64,000 bases of DNA from Marasmius tenuissimus (lineage: Eukaryota; Basidiomycota; Agaricomycetes; Agaricales; Marasmiaceae): contig JAQOTA010000050.1 in NCBI GenBank assembly GCA_029532415.1, forward strand, positions 62,001 to 126,000, given 5' to 3'. Positions 12,692 through 23,865 of the stretch are shown one piece after another; within the stretch, counting starts at the first letter, position 1, and every line of letters starts with the position of its first letter. The position numbers were made by a program, and so were the translations under genes. The notes under the pieces are model-generated. The model ran no database searches. It saw nothing but the letters and a program-made list of their open reading frames with translations, and was not told the DNA's origin.

Positions 12692-14739
12692 TCAAGAACG
12701 ACCCCTTCCCCGAAGTGAAGGTACGAGCATTAGGCCCGAAGGGCCAGAAGAAATCCCTCTGACGTCTGGAGCAATTGTCCTACCAAGAGCAGCCACGGCA
12801 TTCGACGGAAGTCCGGTTTCATCTGCTGAGCGATGATGAGGTTCTTCCGGTAAATGACGTTCGTAAGCATCAACACTCCTCCTTCTCTCAGCTCCGTGGA
12901 ATAGACCTTCCCCTGACTTTTTCACTGTCTTTCGCTGACATTGACAAATCGATGAGAATAGTGCGGTCTCCTCGTTCGTCCCCATGCAACGTGTTCCCAC
13001 CATTTGAACAATTCCCATTACCCGCCGGAGAGATTGAGTGAGAGCCTGTAGAGTTGAAATAGTCGAGCGGTTGTTTGGCGAGATGTGCAACACACTTCGA
13101 AAAAGCTCCTATCTAGACCTCAGTTACAATTGCCCTACAAGTTTCAATCAACCTTCAGATTGGTATCAAGGTATTTCGGGAATGATAGACCCTCCTGTGT
13201 TGTGAAAAGGTAGGGTATCCCATCGGTCGAAGTCCGAATGGGCTCTTCTATTCGAATCAACTCGCCCCGAATTTCCAGTGTGTAACCGTCTGGATCGACT
13301 GGGATCTTGCAAAGGAGGTAGCCACCTAAATATTAGAGGGTTGTTTGACAGTCCAAACATTCATGAAGATCGACCTTTCGTGCTTGTATACATTTCTCCA
13401 TTCCGTTCGAGAACAGTCCCTTTCGTCGCTAATTTGGAGAGTACGTTGTTGAGACGATGCAAAGTTATTGAATAGCGGAAAGAGGCCCGGATGAGCGAAT
13501 CGTTGCTTCGGTTATTCTTGGTATATCCGCTTATCCGAGTCACCTAGCCAGCTATACTGATTATTATGATCGAATATGATGGAGTGAAACGCAAAGAGCA
13601 GGTCGAACAGAGGCTGTTCAGTGGCTAAAAGGCTGAGGTCGGCCCTTGCCAGAGGTACTATGAGCGGATTAATGGTGCGAAAGAATTGATAAGACGGCGG
13701 CTCAGAAAGTCCGATGTAGCGGACTGCCAGACGAATGAGCTGACAGTCGCCGCTCATTACGAGTCGGAATATTCGGGCTATTGGGACACGACATTTGTTT
13801 TCAGTTAAGAAACGTCAGTCAGTCCTCAAAGGTGCTTTTACAGAGAAACTGATAACGTCGGGGATGGTTATCCAGAGGTGGTGAATGTACATCAGCTTTG
13901 TATGGGACGTGGAGAGAGAGACGGAGGCGTCTGAGATTTTTCCAAGGGCATATCGCTGATCCCACGCTTCTTCGACATCTTTGACTGCCCAATCTCTGTC
14001 CAAACAACATCGCGGTCAAAGACAATTGGCATTACAAATGGGGGAGGTAAGGCCCTCAGGAGAGTGCGCATATCATGAAACATCAATGGACTGGCTCGAA
14101 ACTCGCGGGTTAGCCATCGGTACGCTCAAAGTACATAGAAGTTCGTACAGTTCTCGATTTGGGGGAAGCGTGCAATGGTGTTTAGATCGACCGAAAGCCA
14201 GTTACCGAGATAACCTGGCTAGTGCTCACTCGCTGATTGTGTCGGGAGCTAACATACTCTCCGTCTACGTAGTACGTTTTTCTCAGCAGATATAGTATAA
14301 TCTGGCGAGACAGGCTGGACGAAGAACCAAAGTACCCAGGTGAGAAGCTTGAACGTAGCCCATGCTTGAGCCGATTCGTACGGGCAAAGATAACTTGTTC
14401 CAGGAATTTTGGACCCTATCCCGTGCAATGTCGACTCGTTACTATCAGGTGAATGAGGGTGAACCCGGATACAATTCGAACGATTTCAATCTCAGGAGGA
14501 AGTGTCGTTGCTATATGGAACGCAACTGCGAGTCCTAAAACGACAGCTGCAATGGCGAAATAAATGTGGTGCTTTGTCCAAAGCAGCTCCAAAGGACCGG
14601 CGAACGACGAGGACGTCGATCGGCGTTCAGAATCAATGACGTATCCAAATTTAGCCCACGATGCACCCCGTCCCGAAATGGCCGATAGCGATGAGTTCGT
14701 ATTCCCCATACTGACTCCCTTGCCCCATTTCAATCCCAC
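12692..14739 (-). pseudogene. DUF6535-family gene, decayed
   Basis: Recognisable pieces on the minus strand, in order: the membrane segment beginning PLELLWTKHHIYFAIAAVVL followed by HIATTLPPEIEIVRI (14.42-14.60 kb), which matches the LLELLW..HPVPFAI / ITTTLLPG region of the 0.8-3.1 kb copy; a middle part near 13.8-14.1 kb (MMFHDMRTLLRALP, FVMPIVFDRD) matching PSMLPHLQTLLHA...IVMPAVFD; and a C-terminal part near 13.07 kb (QPLDYFNSTGS) matching LPLDYFSAPDS. Each is interrupted by stops and frame changes, and the N-terminal core with the QWLREYRR hallmark is missing. This is therefore a degraded, 5'-truncated copy. Confidence 0.62.
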
Positions 14740-14974
14740 TGAGTGAACGTGTGTATCCTCTCAATGAGCTTCTGCGGCATCCACTTTCCCAGATGAATGA
14801 CAAGGAGCGAGTTCAGCATTAATCTCCCAAATCGGAGAACAGGCCGATGTCATGACAGCCTTTAGCCAAGTCTAGTTGGAATGCTCGTTGATAACTCCAT
14901 GTATCAGGACAGAACGACGGCTAGGTCAACGACGGGAGTAACAGCATCTGAGGAAACGTTAGGGTACGTCCTTC

Positions 14975-15650
14975 CTTCAGCACTTTTGCTATATCGTCTT
15001 TCCTTTTCTCCGACATATGATATTACTTTCATTGTCGCCTCAGGGCAGAGCCTGTTGTTTGTGTCTATCCCTTTCTCCTGTCATTTTCCTGCCCATATTC
15101 TGTGGACCTCATTCATTGATTTTCTCGATGTTCTGCGCCGACGGTGCTTCTTCTCCAGGCAATTTCCCGGATTGTTTAGGCTACGGAACCCAAAGCCGGA
15201 ATCATGAACGGCACCGCCAACGCTGAGTGGCGAAGTTCCATCCTCATCTCCGTCATCAATGTCATTCGCCCGGAGCCGTAGAAACTCCCCATTGATGTCG
15301 ACCTATATTCTCAGTTCTTTTAGATCTCTGTCATACTCAGTCAGGCACTATAAAACTCCCTCGCCATCACCACCCCTGTCACAAACAATCCACCCGGACG
15401 CATCAATGAATTCCACATGCTGGGTCGAGGCTCGAGCTGCATCTCGGGGATGATATATGCTATAATACTCGTTTGTCTACCTGGGGCATCATAAGGAGAT
15501 GACTGCTTGCCAATATACCCTCTTCCCGCCCAACGCCCCCCCCCTTGTCTCGATATTAGGAACCATCGTGGCGGCCAGTCTTATGGCGAAGGAGGTGGTG
15601 TAGACCTCAATACCTACATTTCGGTGCTTCAAATGTTCGTATCGTGTTTA
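14975..15650 (+). pseudogene. Decayed gene of unrecognised family
   Basis: From about 15190 a single plus-strand frame reads as protein-like text for about 150 codons (NGTANAEWRSSILISVINVI, then EFHMLGRGSSCISGMIYAII, then PPPLVSILGTIVAASLMA) but is broken by at least five in-frame stops (after VIRPEP, YSQFF, SQAL, LPGAS and KEVV). Long, compositionally normal segments between the stops argue for a recently inactivated coding sequence rather than noise. Upstream (14.97-15.19 kb) is hydrophobic and may be a further exon. I do not recognise the family; it does not match DUF6535 or the 7TM family here. Confidence 0.4.
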
Positions 15651-17486
15651 AAGTAGCCCTACCACAGAGTAACTTTAGTTTCTACTTTGAGTGGAACATT
15701 CTATCTTTATTGACGAGATACCTCTGTCAGTTATCCAGTCCGACGTTGAAGAAGAATATATTGATCCACTCTGGGATCGCAAAACTAGCAGTCGGAGGGT
15801 CGGAGTTGGAGTAAGTGGGTCCAGGCACCGAGGATCGTGGGATGCCTCGAGGCTGCGGGGTAGATGATCAGTACACGTAAGTAGATCAACACGTACCTTA
15901 GACGCGCCGAGTCGCGTATAACCAAGGGGGCACACGGGATTGGATCCCTGACTGGGGGGTAGGAGGGAGGGGGGTTGGTGGGGGGCTGGAAAAAATTTTT
16001 TGGAACCCCCTACATCAGGGACCTTGGGGAAGGTTTGATAAGTTTTCTGTGATATAAAACACAGTGATTGGGCTTGGTTTACACCCTACAGCGAAGATAA
16101 TACACCCTGCGAGTGCTATGGCTTAGTTTCAGCCTGGGCTACATTTTAGGAAAAAGTGGCTGTAATTGTATGTTGGGCCCATGATGCCGTCATTCCCGTA
16201 CTGTTTTGCCACTTAACACAGTGAGATTGAGTAAGATATCTAATTTAGGGAGAAATTGTGTTCGGAAATCTGTTCCAAGGTTCAAAATTGAGGTCAAGTT
16301 CGATACTGTTGACCATCCACTCGAAGGCGTGGAAAGGTATCACGTGAAATTACTATATATGGTCCGTGAGAAGCTTACATAGGGGAGGGAGGGTCTTTCC
16401 CAAGGGCGGCTCAGAGAAAATCGACCCTAGGTCTTTTTTTTTTGGGGGCGTGCCCCCTTGATCAATGATTCCTATTTCTCCTACCTACACCATCTAGAAG
16501 GGTTCGTTTACTACTTACTGGCTGATGTTTTCGGGTGAACGCAATGATCTGTCTACTGCATTACCTTTGGCTACTTCTATAGTTCAAAATTGAACTGACA
16601 AGCTCAAGACAAAAGAAGACACAGGTTAATATCTTAGATGCACTCTCCATCAATCAACACCCTCGCTTTGACCTCGCTCTTTTCGCCTGTGAATTATCAC
16701 CGAGCCCGCCCAGGAACTAGCAAACTTCTTGATTCTTAACCTGTCTCAAGGGAGTCGATGGAAAAGTTGGTGAGTTCCGGCAACTTCTAGGTCATCATTT
16801 TTCATTCTTGTGACCTGCGTTCAGCTGTCCTTGACCATCCGGCCCGTCATTCGCAACGAAGTCATCCTATGACCTCGTACTAACGAACACTGACAGCCTG
16901 TGCGATGGTCCGTGCTCATTACTCATATTTTGACTCAAAAATAGGGCAGAACTTCGGAATTTGGACCCTACCCTGGTAAGCGGCACGCTCAATCAGTACT
17001 AGGACTGGAGTTAACACCGAAATTCATTCGCAGTAATTCATTTGTGCGGGTGCAATTCGATTGCTTCGGGCACGGGCGGAGTCCATAGAAAAATCCGTAT
17101 TGGTGTGAGAATCTATTGGGAATTCCAAGTTCTGATAAACAATATGATGGTGCTGATTCGAATCAGTGTGGCACAGAAGCTGGCTGTGCATCGGCAATCC
17201 AGAAATGCCTTTCCCTGGTGTTTGTTCTCAAGCACAATTAGCTACCCACGATCTACAGTGAACTATGTTCCAGGTTTTGATATACCAACTCATTTTTAGC
17301 CTTGAACGCCGAGCGGCAGAACTATAATCACAGGTAGTCTGAGAACTCATTCAATAGTACGTGATCATCATGCTTCTGGGCGGCCCTGGAGGCTGAGCGA
17401 CTTATGTACCTATCTTTCAAAGACAATATTACTATAAGCACGCCCCTCATTATCAGGCCTTCTCGAGGTTCTCATTCCCCACCACA
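15651..17486. other. Unassigned interval with G-rich block and hairpin
   Basis: No gene seen. Two structural items stand out: the G-rich tract at 15943-15987, listed separately, and at 16443-16456 a short perfect hairpin (GGGGGC..GCCCCC) preceded by a run of T. From 16 to 17 kb only short frames occur. The last 100 bases are the 5' flank of paralogue C. Confidence 0.45.
15943..15987 (+). other. Putative G-quadruplex tract
   Basis: Four or more runs of three to six G are separated by loops of one to three bases (GGGGGG, GGG, GGGGGG, GGGGGG), followed by a ggaaccccc segment that could alternatively pair with the G runs. It lies in non-coding DNA between the unknown pseudogene and paralogue C. 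Confidence 0.5.
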
Positions 17487-19009
17487 ATGCCCAGAACTCC
17501 TGAAGAACGAGCGGCACCTTTTATCACTACCCAGAATGTTATCACCAAAACCGTGAGCACGCTTTCGGTCAGTCTATTTTCGCCCTTGACTCCTGCAGAG
17601 GATCATTGACAAGGTCTTTCCACAGCTCATGTTTTTGACATACGGTGAGCCCTATCGACAGCACTTCACGACGGTGTGCCGTTGAACGAAAGACTTACGG
17701 CGCGAAAACAGGTGTATATCTAATAGTGTTTGGATTGGCTATCTACGTTCTGACTCATCGACGCAACTCTCTCGCTCCGAGGCTCTACTTATGGTTCACG
17801 GTCGTGCTTTTCACACTCAACACGATCTTTGTCACGTTCAACGCTGTGGGGCTGATTCATCAAACAATTATAATGTATGAAGCCGTGAAGACCAGGGAGT
17901 GGGAACCTCTGCTGAACTACTTGGCGGATAACGATACGATAGGGATCATGTGGTAGTGAGTTGCATACTCAGCCCCCGGGCGATGAGTACTCATCATCTC
18001 TCGGTAGCGTGGCCTTGGACGTAGCAATCGTAGGAATGAAGTTCGTTTTATTAACTCAATCCCTAAACATAAACTAATCGTCCTTAGTGTCATTGCCGAC
18101 TGGATGTTGGTAAGCACAAATCCCTTTCCCTTCGGTGGATATCTCATCGTCCGAGCGCTAGATACACCGATGCTATGTCATTTGGGAGTCGAGGAAGATG
18201 ATAGCGTATCCATTGGCCATAATATCCGTAATCATCAATGGTAAGTACACGCTACCATACCGCTCGTCCTCGTCTCTTACCACGTTAAACATTCATATAG
18301 GCCTGATGGTTGGGAGTTACGTTGTCTTGCGATTGAACTCTGCTGGTGTAAAGCTTCCCGAAGGCGCGTTCATGAAAGCCAATAATATCAATAACGGGGC
18401 GTTCATCGCTGCGGCTGGGTTCAACTTCCTTTTAACTCTCATAACGGGTACGTAAAATCACTGTTCGGAGTCAAGAGATTTATTGAGTGCATGTATTCGA
18501 AGCTGGACGTATATGGTACATCACACGTGAAGCTTGCAAGGTCTTGGGGTCTCCTATCCGCTCGAGGTACAAAACAATTGTGTCTATAATGTAAGTCCCA
18601 GTCGTCCCGGGTCTGAGAAAAGTTGAGCTTGAATTGTCCTTTGAAGTATGGAATCAGGAAGCTTGTACACAGTGACACTACTCGCCACGATCATACTCTA
18701 CTTTACTGTGGACCCTAAGAACACGGGAGGTATTCCGGTTGATCTCGCAGTGCTCTCAACACAGCTATCGGTACGTTCTGAGCGCTGATCATGTCTTATT
18801 CAACACTAAACCGTACCTCGTAGGGCTTAGCTCCGACGATAATCATTGTCCGGGTGGCTTACAGTCAATCAGTGGATAGTGTGCAGCAGGTGGTGTCAAC
18901 GCTCAACTTTGCTTCACGAGATCTGGAAGGCTCGGCAACTGTTCACCTTGAGTCTCGGTCTAAGACATCCATTTCATCGCATAGTCCACAAACTCGTGAT
19001 CTCTTCTAG
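17487..19009 (+). CDS. Seven-transmembrane family protein, paralogue C
   Basis: Exons 17487-17567, 17626-17644, 17712-17952, 18088-18109, 18162-18240, 18301-18447, 18503-18590, 18647-18770, 18824-19009 give 329 codons including the stop (328 aa), all in phase with GT..AG boundaries. The ATG opens MPRTPEERAAPF, resembling paralogue B's MASVSPEERF. Family motifs in order: LMFLTYGVYLIVFGLAIYVL (first membrane pass), RLYLWFTVVLFTLN (second), CVIADWML (third), IHRCYVIWESRK, YPLAIISVIINGLMVGSY (fourth), NNGAFIAAAGFNFLLTL (fifth), GRIWYITREA, MESGSLYTVTLL (sixth), LSGLAPTIIIVRVAY (seventh). The C-terminal tail is Ser-rich. This is the cleanest member and the reference for the other copies. Function is unknown. 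Confidence 0.82.
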
Positions 19010-19218
19010 CTGATATAATGCGTACAGAACATACATTACAATTACTTGACTTGGGTAACTATTCTATTTATTCAGTGGTAGTATGGGGAGTTAAATCGAA
19101 TATTGTAACGATCTAGTTCATTCCAACTCATCAGTATATGACTTAATCATCTATTGGTGCTCGAAGGAACCGTTTTTCTCTAGGCATTCCCGCTAGAACC
19201 ATACACAGAATGGATACT

Positions 19219-22200
19219 CTAAATAGGCGTGCTACATCCTCCACAGAGCCAATAGTTTCTGACAGTCAAGGGAGATCTAACTGCGCCATCCACCTCCTTC
19301 ACGAAAGCCTCCTGCTGCTCGTACTCGTAGCTAATGTCAAAATCATGCACTGCATCGCCCACTCGCACATTGTCAGGACCGATGATAAATGGAACCACGA
19401 ATGGGTCCTTTTCGGTCTTGTGCTCACGCACCCATTCATGAAGTCCGAGCGTTCTGGTACGGATCCAGTCCCGTATACTCAAACGGGGCAACTTTGGTAA
19501 CGCGTTGTGACCTCTACCCCCTCTCCCCGATGTCCATCCCCAGCCCCTAACGATGGGCCCCGAAGAGAAACGATCGACTGCCAACGCATTGCTGTTCTCG
19601 TGCCTCGTATCGGGAAATTGAGCGGGAATCAAGTCTCGTTGCGTCCTCCCATGTTCTGCAGCTTCGGCAGTGAATCTGTGCATCCTCGTCGGGGTTGTAA
19701 ATCTTTCCATGTCCATAGGGTCCCTCATTGGACAAAGAGAGTCTTCGGCGAGGTAACAGAACCACTCAGTGGACAGGCTTAACGGGTGTGTGTATAACAT
19801 ACCTCCACTTTCAAGCCGCGATTGGGTTGCCTTCATACTTTGTATCTCACATAGAACGGCCTTTTAGGAAGCCAGGTCGTACTCGTCTGGACATCGTATC
19901 GCGTTCATCACGACAATGTCTTTCTGTAGTACGTATCTTCGACGATGCTCAGAGAAATCACTTCCCTGTCGTCAGACAAGAAGACTTCGTACTCGTCTAG
20001 ACACCCTCTCTTGACCCTCCTAATAGCAAACTCGCGGCCGCGGTGTCTAATCACGAGTATATGCCGACTAACTTTAATTCTCAATGTAACTTAGAAACGG
20101 TAGATAGTTACATACCTCTCGATATCCTCAAAAACGTCTGGGTCTGAAATCCCGTAGTAGTGGGGAACCTCGATCAGAGGTTTTGCATCTCTGGCACTCA
20201 CTCCAAGCCGGAGTTTTCAATACAGGTCACTTGACCAAACCGGGCTTTTCACGATGTAGACACTAGTGGAAATAATCAAGTTGAGAAACGTTACGGTCGA
20301 AAATGAGAAGGGGGTACTCACTCGTCTCCAGGATTGATGATAGTGCCTCCGTGGTCAATTTCCCTTTCTGCTGGACCTATGCCATCGGTCCATTCGTCTA
20401 CTCCATGATTTTGTTGACGCTGCATGTTCACTGAGTCTATCGGTGTGTTGGTGGTGGTAGGAGGGCAAGATTTGCATTCGCATCGCCACGTTTCAAAGGC
20501 ATCGAATTCAACTTCACGTAATCGAGCTTTGCCCGCTTACCACGGCCATTTTTGCCTCTCAACGAGAATCGTTGGAGGTCGAAATCATGAGCAATGAGAT
20601 TGAAGGCTGTAACATCCGGTACCGTTCCAGCGCAGTGACAGAATTCAGTTCGGGATTCAAGAGCATTCGACTTCAATGAAATGAAAATTACATATCGATT
20701 TGTGTATCGCTACAGTTGTACATATAACGTAGAGTGAACGTATAAGCGAGTACAGTCCAAATGAGGTGACGAGGAAGAACGGCAATGTAAGTAAAACAGT
20801 CACCAAATCGTCCTGAATTGCACCCTTTCAAGGGTTCTGCCCCCAGAGGATCAACCCGGTTGCCCCCTAGCGGTAATGGTACCAGCTATACTCGAGAACA
20901 GATCGGTAAGGCGTTCGACCTGAGGATGGCGACCATGATGCCAATGCCTCATCGCTATCCGAAGCCACCGTAGTCCAAATCCCTAGTTCTCGGCATCTCA
21001 ACACCATCGCCCCATACACCAGGTATCGAAACTGTAGCAGAGCCCGTGAGATAGATGCCTCTCGAGCGATCTGCTCTCCTGAATGATCTGAATCGCTCCT
21101 CGAGCTGAGGAAGAAGGGCAACGATAGCATATGCTAGTGACCTGGGCGTCGGTTGTCAGCTAGTCATACACTACCCGCGTATGTAAGATCGCAATTTACC
21201 TCCTCAGCAGCACCAAATCCTCGATCAATAGCTGTGAAAGCGAACGCCTCACTGGCCGCCATCCATAACCATCCTGGCCCTCACGCATATCCCACTACGC
21301 CCTAGGCCCGTAAAGCATCGACTCGGTTCCTCCCGTACTTCTTTCTCCTCCTGATAGTCTTCGCCGTGCTGTACAATGAAGAGCGCAGCAACATCGAGGT
21401 AGCAGTGTCGGCGTTGTTGGTACAGCCGAACCTGAAAACCCACTGATGTGGAATGTGAGCAAACCGAGCCGCCACCAAGACGCAACGAAAAACACGACTC
21501 ACCTGCCAGCTGATGACGAACATGGTGATACTACATTCTCATTAGCCAAGTTGATCGTGGTGTTGGGTTCCAGCCGCAGGTACGAGCCTGGTTGGGTTCT
21601 GTTGTCGTACAGAGTTACTTCTGTGGTTCTTCTGACGGAGGAGCGTCATGCGACGTGACTGGAGGAACATAGACGAAGGAAAGGACGCGAAATCTAGTCA
21701 GCGGCAAGCCTCTGAGTTTCAGCGCAGAGAGACATACCGAGTACCCAGAACTAATTCGACCAATACGTCGTCCCGGAAAAGCCGCCTTCGTTACTCAAAG
21801 AGCTGAAAACCACGACTCGGCGGGTGTTGAGAGCCTCGGCCGGCTGGAGTACCGGACTATATTGTTTGCTCAGATCACTGGATGAGAGAGAAACGGGAGA
21901 AAGCATACCACTCGTTTCCCCCTGACTTTAGATGTTGCGACTTGACCTTTAGCGTGTGATATTGATTTGACGAACTTCAGTGTTGGTAGATATCGACGCG
22001 TAGGTTCAAGGATTGTCCCCGAGTGAGACAGAGCAACATGTCATAACTAGGAATGAGTCGATACGGCGGCCATTTATACGGCAAACCGGCGCGATATGCA
22101 GGAATGTCGCGAGCCAGCTTCTTGGCCAATGTGACAGCACAACCTCGAAGGGGGGATCCTGGAGAACGTATACTGATTTTGAAGGGATAAGGCGAGAAGT

Positions 22201-22751
22201 ATAAGTATGAGCGCCGTCAGAACCAAGGCCCCAAATGATATATCAAAGACGCTCACTGCTTCCAAATAATCTCTACTCGACATGGTCGCCGTCAAAGTAC
22301 CATCCAAACCGGCCCATACAGCATTCCACTCTGACTCGGTAAAATGATGATGACCACTCCGCTGGAGTGTTCAATAGATTGACGGATAAGCTCCATTGAC
22401 GTGGAGCTACAGCTAGCATGGTTTCTAGATAGGTGACATTGATTGAGAAAGTGGGGTTCACACTCACCTCGTTGTCTACGCTCCCCACAGGCCATATCTC
22501 AATTTGTGGTCTGTGTTGACTTATATTTGGGCGCATAGCACTCAGTAGACGCATCATGGCTTCCTGAACGAGACGTATAAGCGCAAGGCTTCCATTGAAG
22601 AGGAAGAGAGTACCTCTGGGCTCAGTACTTCGCCCAGCGAGGCTGGTATTCCATCCTTCACGAAAAGTCTTGCGACTGAGACCGCCGATTGTAATGACTT
22701 TGACAAGGATTTTCTGTGGTTAGCGATTGTAAGAGGGATGTGCAAGGTCAA
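19219..22751 (-). other. Probable multi-exon gene or gene remnant with one membrane segment
   Basis: Several minus-strand segments read like exons but I could not join them into one intact protein. From 5' to 3': 22751-22470, a soluble region including SLQSAVSVARLFVKDGIPAS; about 22440-22160, ending in the clear membrane segment FDISFGALVLTALILILLAL with a polar flank, then LAKKLARDIPAYRAGLPY; about 21520-21190, including FVISWQ joined to VRLYQQRRHCYLDVAALF across a plausible intron; 21130-20870; about 20690-20440; and about 20180-19220, including EVPHYYGISDPDVFEDIE and CLDEYEVFLSDD. One type I membrane protein with a long cytosolic part is possible, but so are two adjacent genes. Start, stop and intactness are undetermined and no family is recognised. 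Confidence 0.35.
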
Positions 22752-22812
22752 GAGAAGAGGTATGTCGTCGACTGGAACCCCGTCATCGTGGTCGGAAAAG
22801 AACCTGTGTTCG

Positions 22813-23000
22813 CACCTTAGGCAGCACTTGTGACAGGTGCCGAAACCCTAATTGGGATGGTTCCTTGTACGTGAGAAATGGGCCTATCAGGCCTTCGCAC
22901 GGACCGAACAAACCGCTGCTGTCACCAGGCTATCGACCTCACCACCACCGTCGATGTGCTCGATGCCCACCACCAGGCATATTTCCAGTCGCTATTCCTC
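22813..23000 (+). repeat. Dispersed inverted repeat, left copy
   Basis: About 128 bp from 22813 to about 22940 are identical, in reverse orientation, to 30345 down to about 30215; the next 60 bp are about 85% identical. In the variable part most differences are at third codon positions of the frame reading GLRTDRTNRCCHQAIDL, so this may be an exon of a duplicated gene rather than a transposon end. It has no recognised function. Confidence 0.7.
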
Positions 23001-23610
23001 GACACATTACCCTACCACTCATAGACAATATATTTACTTTTTTCACCCTTCTTCTACTCTCGATGGATACCCGACTCCCTTCGAAACTCAACGCGAGCGG
23101 TGCGATTGCTTATCAAATCGTCGCGGGCCCATCAAAAAAATGAAAGGAAAGCTTAGGGAGAGATACAAGACTTCCAGATGAGGAATCAATTAATCGGAAA
23201 GCAAAAGTAGCCACCGATGGCTTTCGCAATCGTTGGAAAGCCTCCGCATGCGGCACCGCGTGTTACATACAACCGGGAAATTCCCCACCAGATTTGACGG
23301 CAGCAACGCCGCCGGAGACTATCGCATTACCAAGGCATCCACCGACAAGCCCTAATCCTCAATGAGTTTCAATAGTAGGTGCCATCAAGCCAACTATCTA
23401 GTGATTTCAACAATGTATTCCCCCGGCCGGGCCCCCTTCAACTCGACGACCACCGCATCACCCACCAATTCGAGAGGGGTTTGCTTTCGTTCCTCCTAGC
23501 GGTCGCGCAGCTCTTGCTGACATGTTTTTAGTCACTTCTTGTGCTCAGAAATCAATAGGGGAATATCCTTTAAGGAATTGTGTGTGTCGCCCCTCGATCA
23601 ATCCATCAAT
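23001..23610. other. Left flank of Harbinger element
   Basis: Tail of the inverted repeat followed by unassigned DNA up to the AAT target site at 23608-23610. No gene is supported. Confidence 0.4.
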
Positions 23611-23680
23611 AGAGGAGGTCAGAGTGCGATTTCGGGTCGATTCTCGGGTCGATTCTATGGTCGATTCTGAGGTCGATTCT
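23611..23680 (+). repeat. Harbinger left terminal inverted repeat
   Basis: Seventy bp with four direct copies of GGTCGATTCT beginning about 20 bp from the end. It differs from the right repeat at three positions only. A further reverse copy (agaatcgac) lies just inside, near 23710. Confidence 0.88.
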
Positions 23681-23865
23681 GAAATTCAAGGATCCGAATA
23701 TTGACCAGAATCGACATCATCTCTGACCACCCGATTTTCGAATTCGCAGCTATCCACCGATTCCCTTGTAGATTCCCTGTGGTCTTCTGCCCGCTAAGCT
23801 ATTGAATTTCGCAGATTGCTGCCGTTTTAAGTAATTATGCAATAATAATTCTCTTCACCTTCTAC

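Noticed and set aside
22852..23181. A frame reading DGSLYVRNGPIRPS, superficially like the N-terminus of carotenoid oxygenases
   Set aside because: No further oxygenase motifs or iron-binding histidines follow, two other frames are equally open, and substitution pattern against the 30.2-kb copy favours a different frame.
23611..23710. Regular short repeats considered as a CRISPR-like array
   Set aside because: Only a few units, no uniform spacers, and eukaryotic context; they are transposon end repeats.
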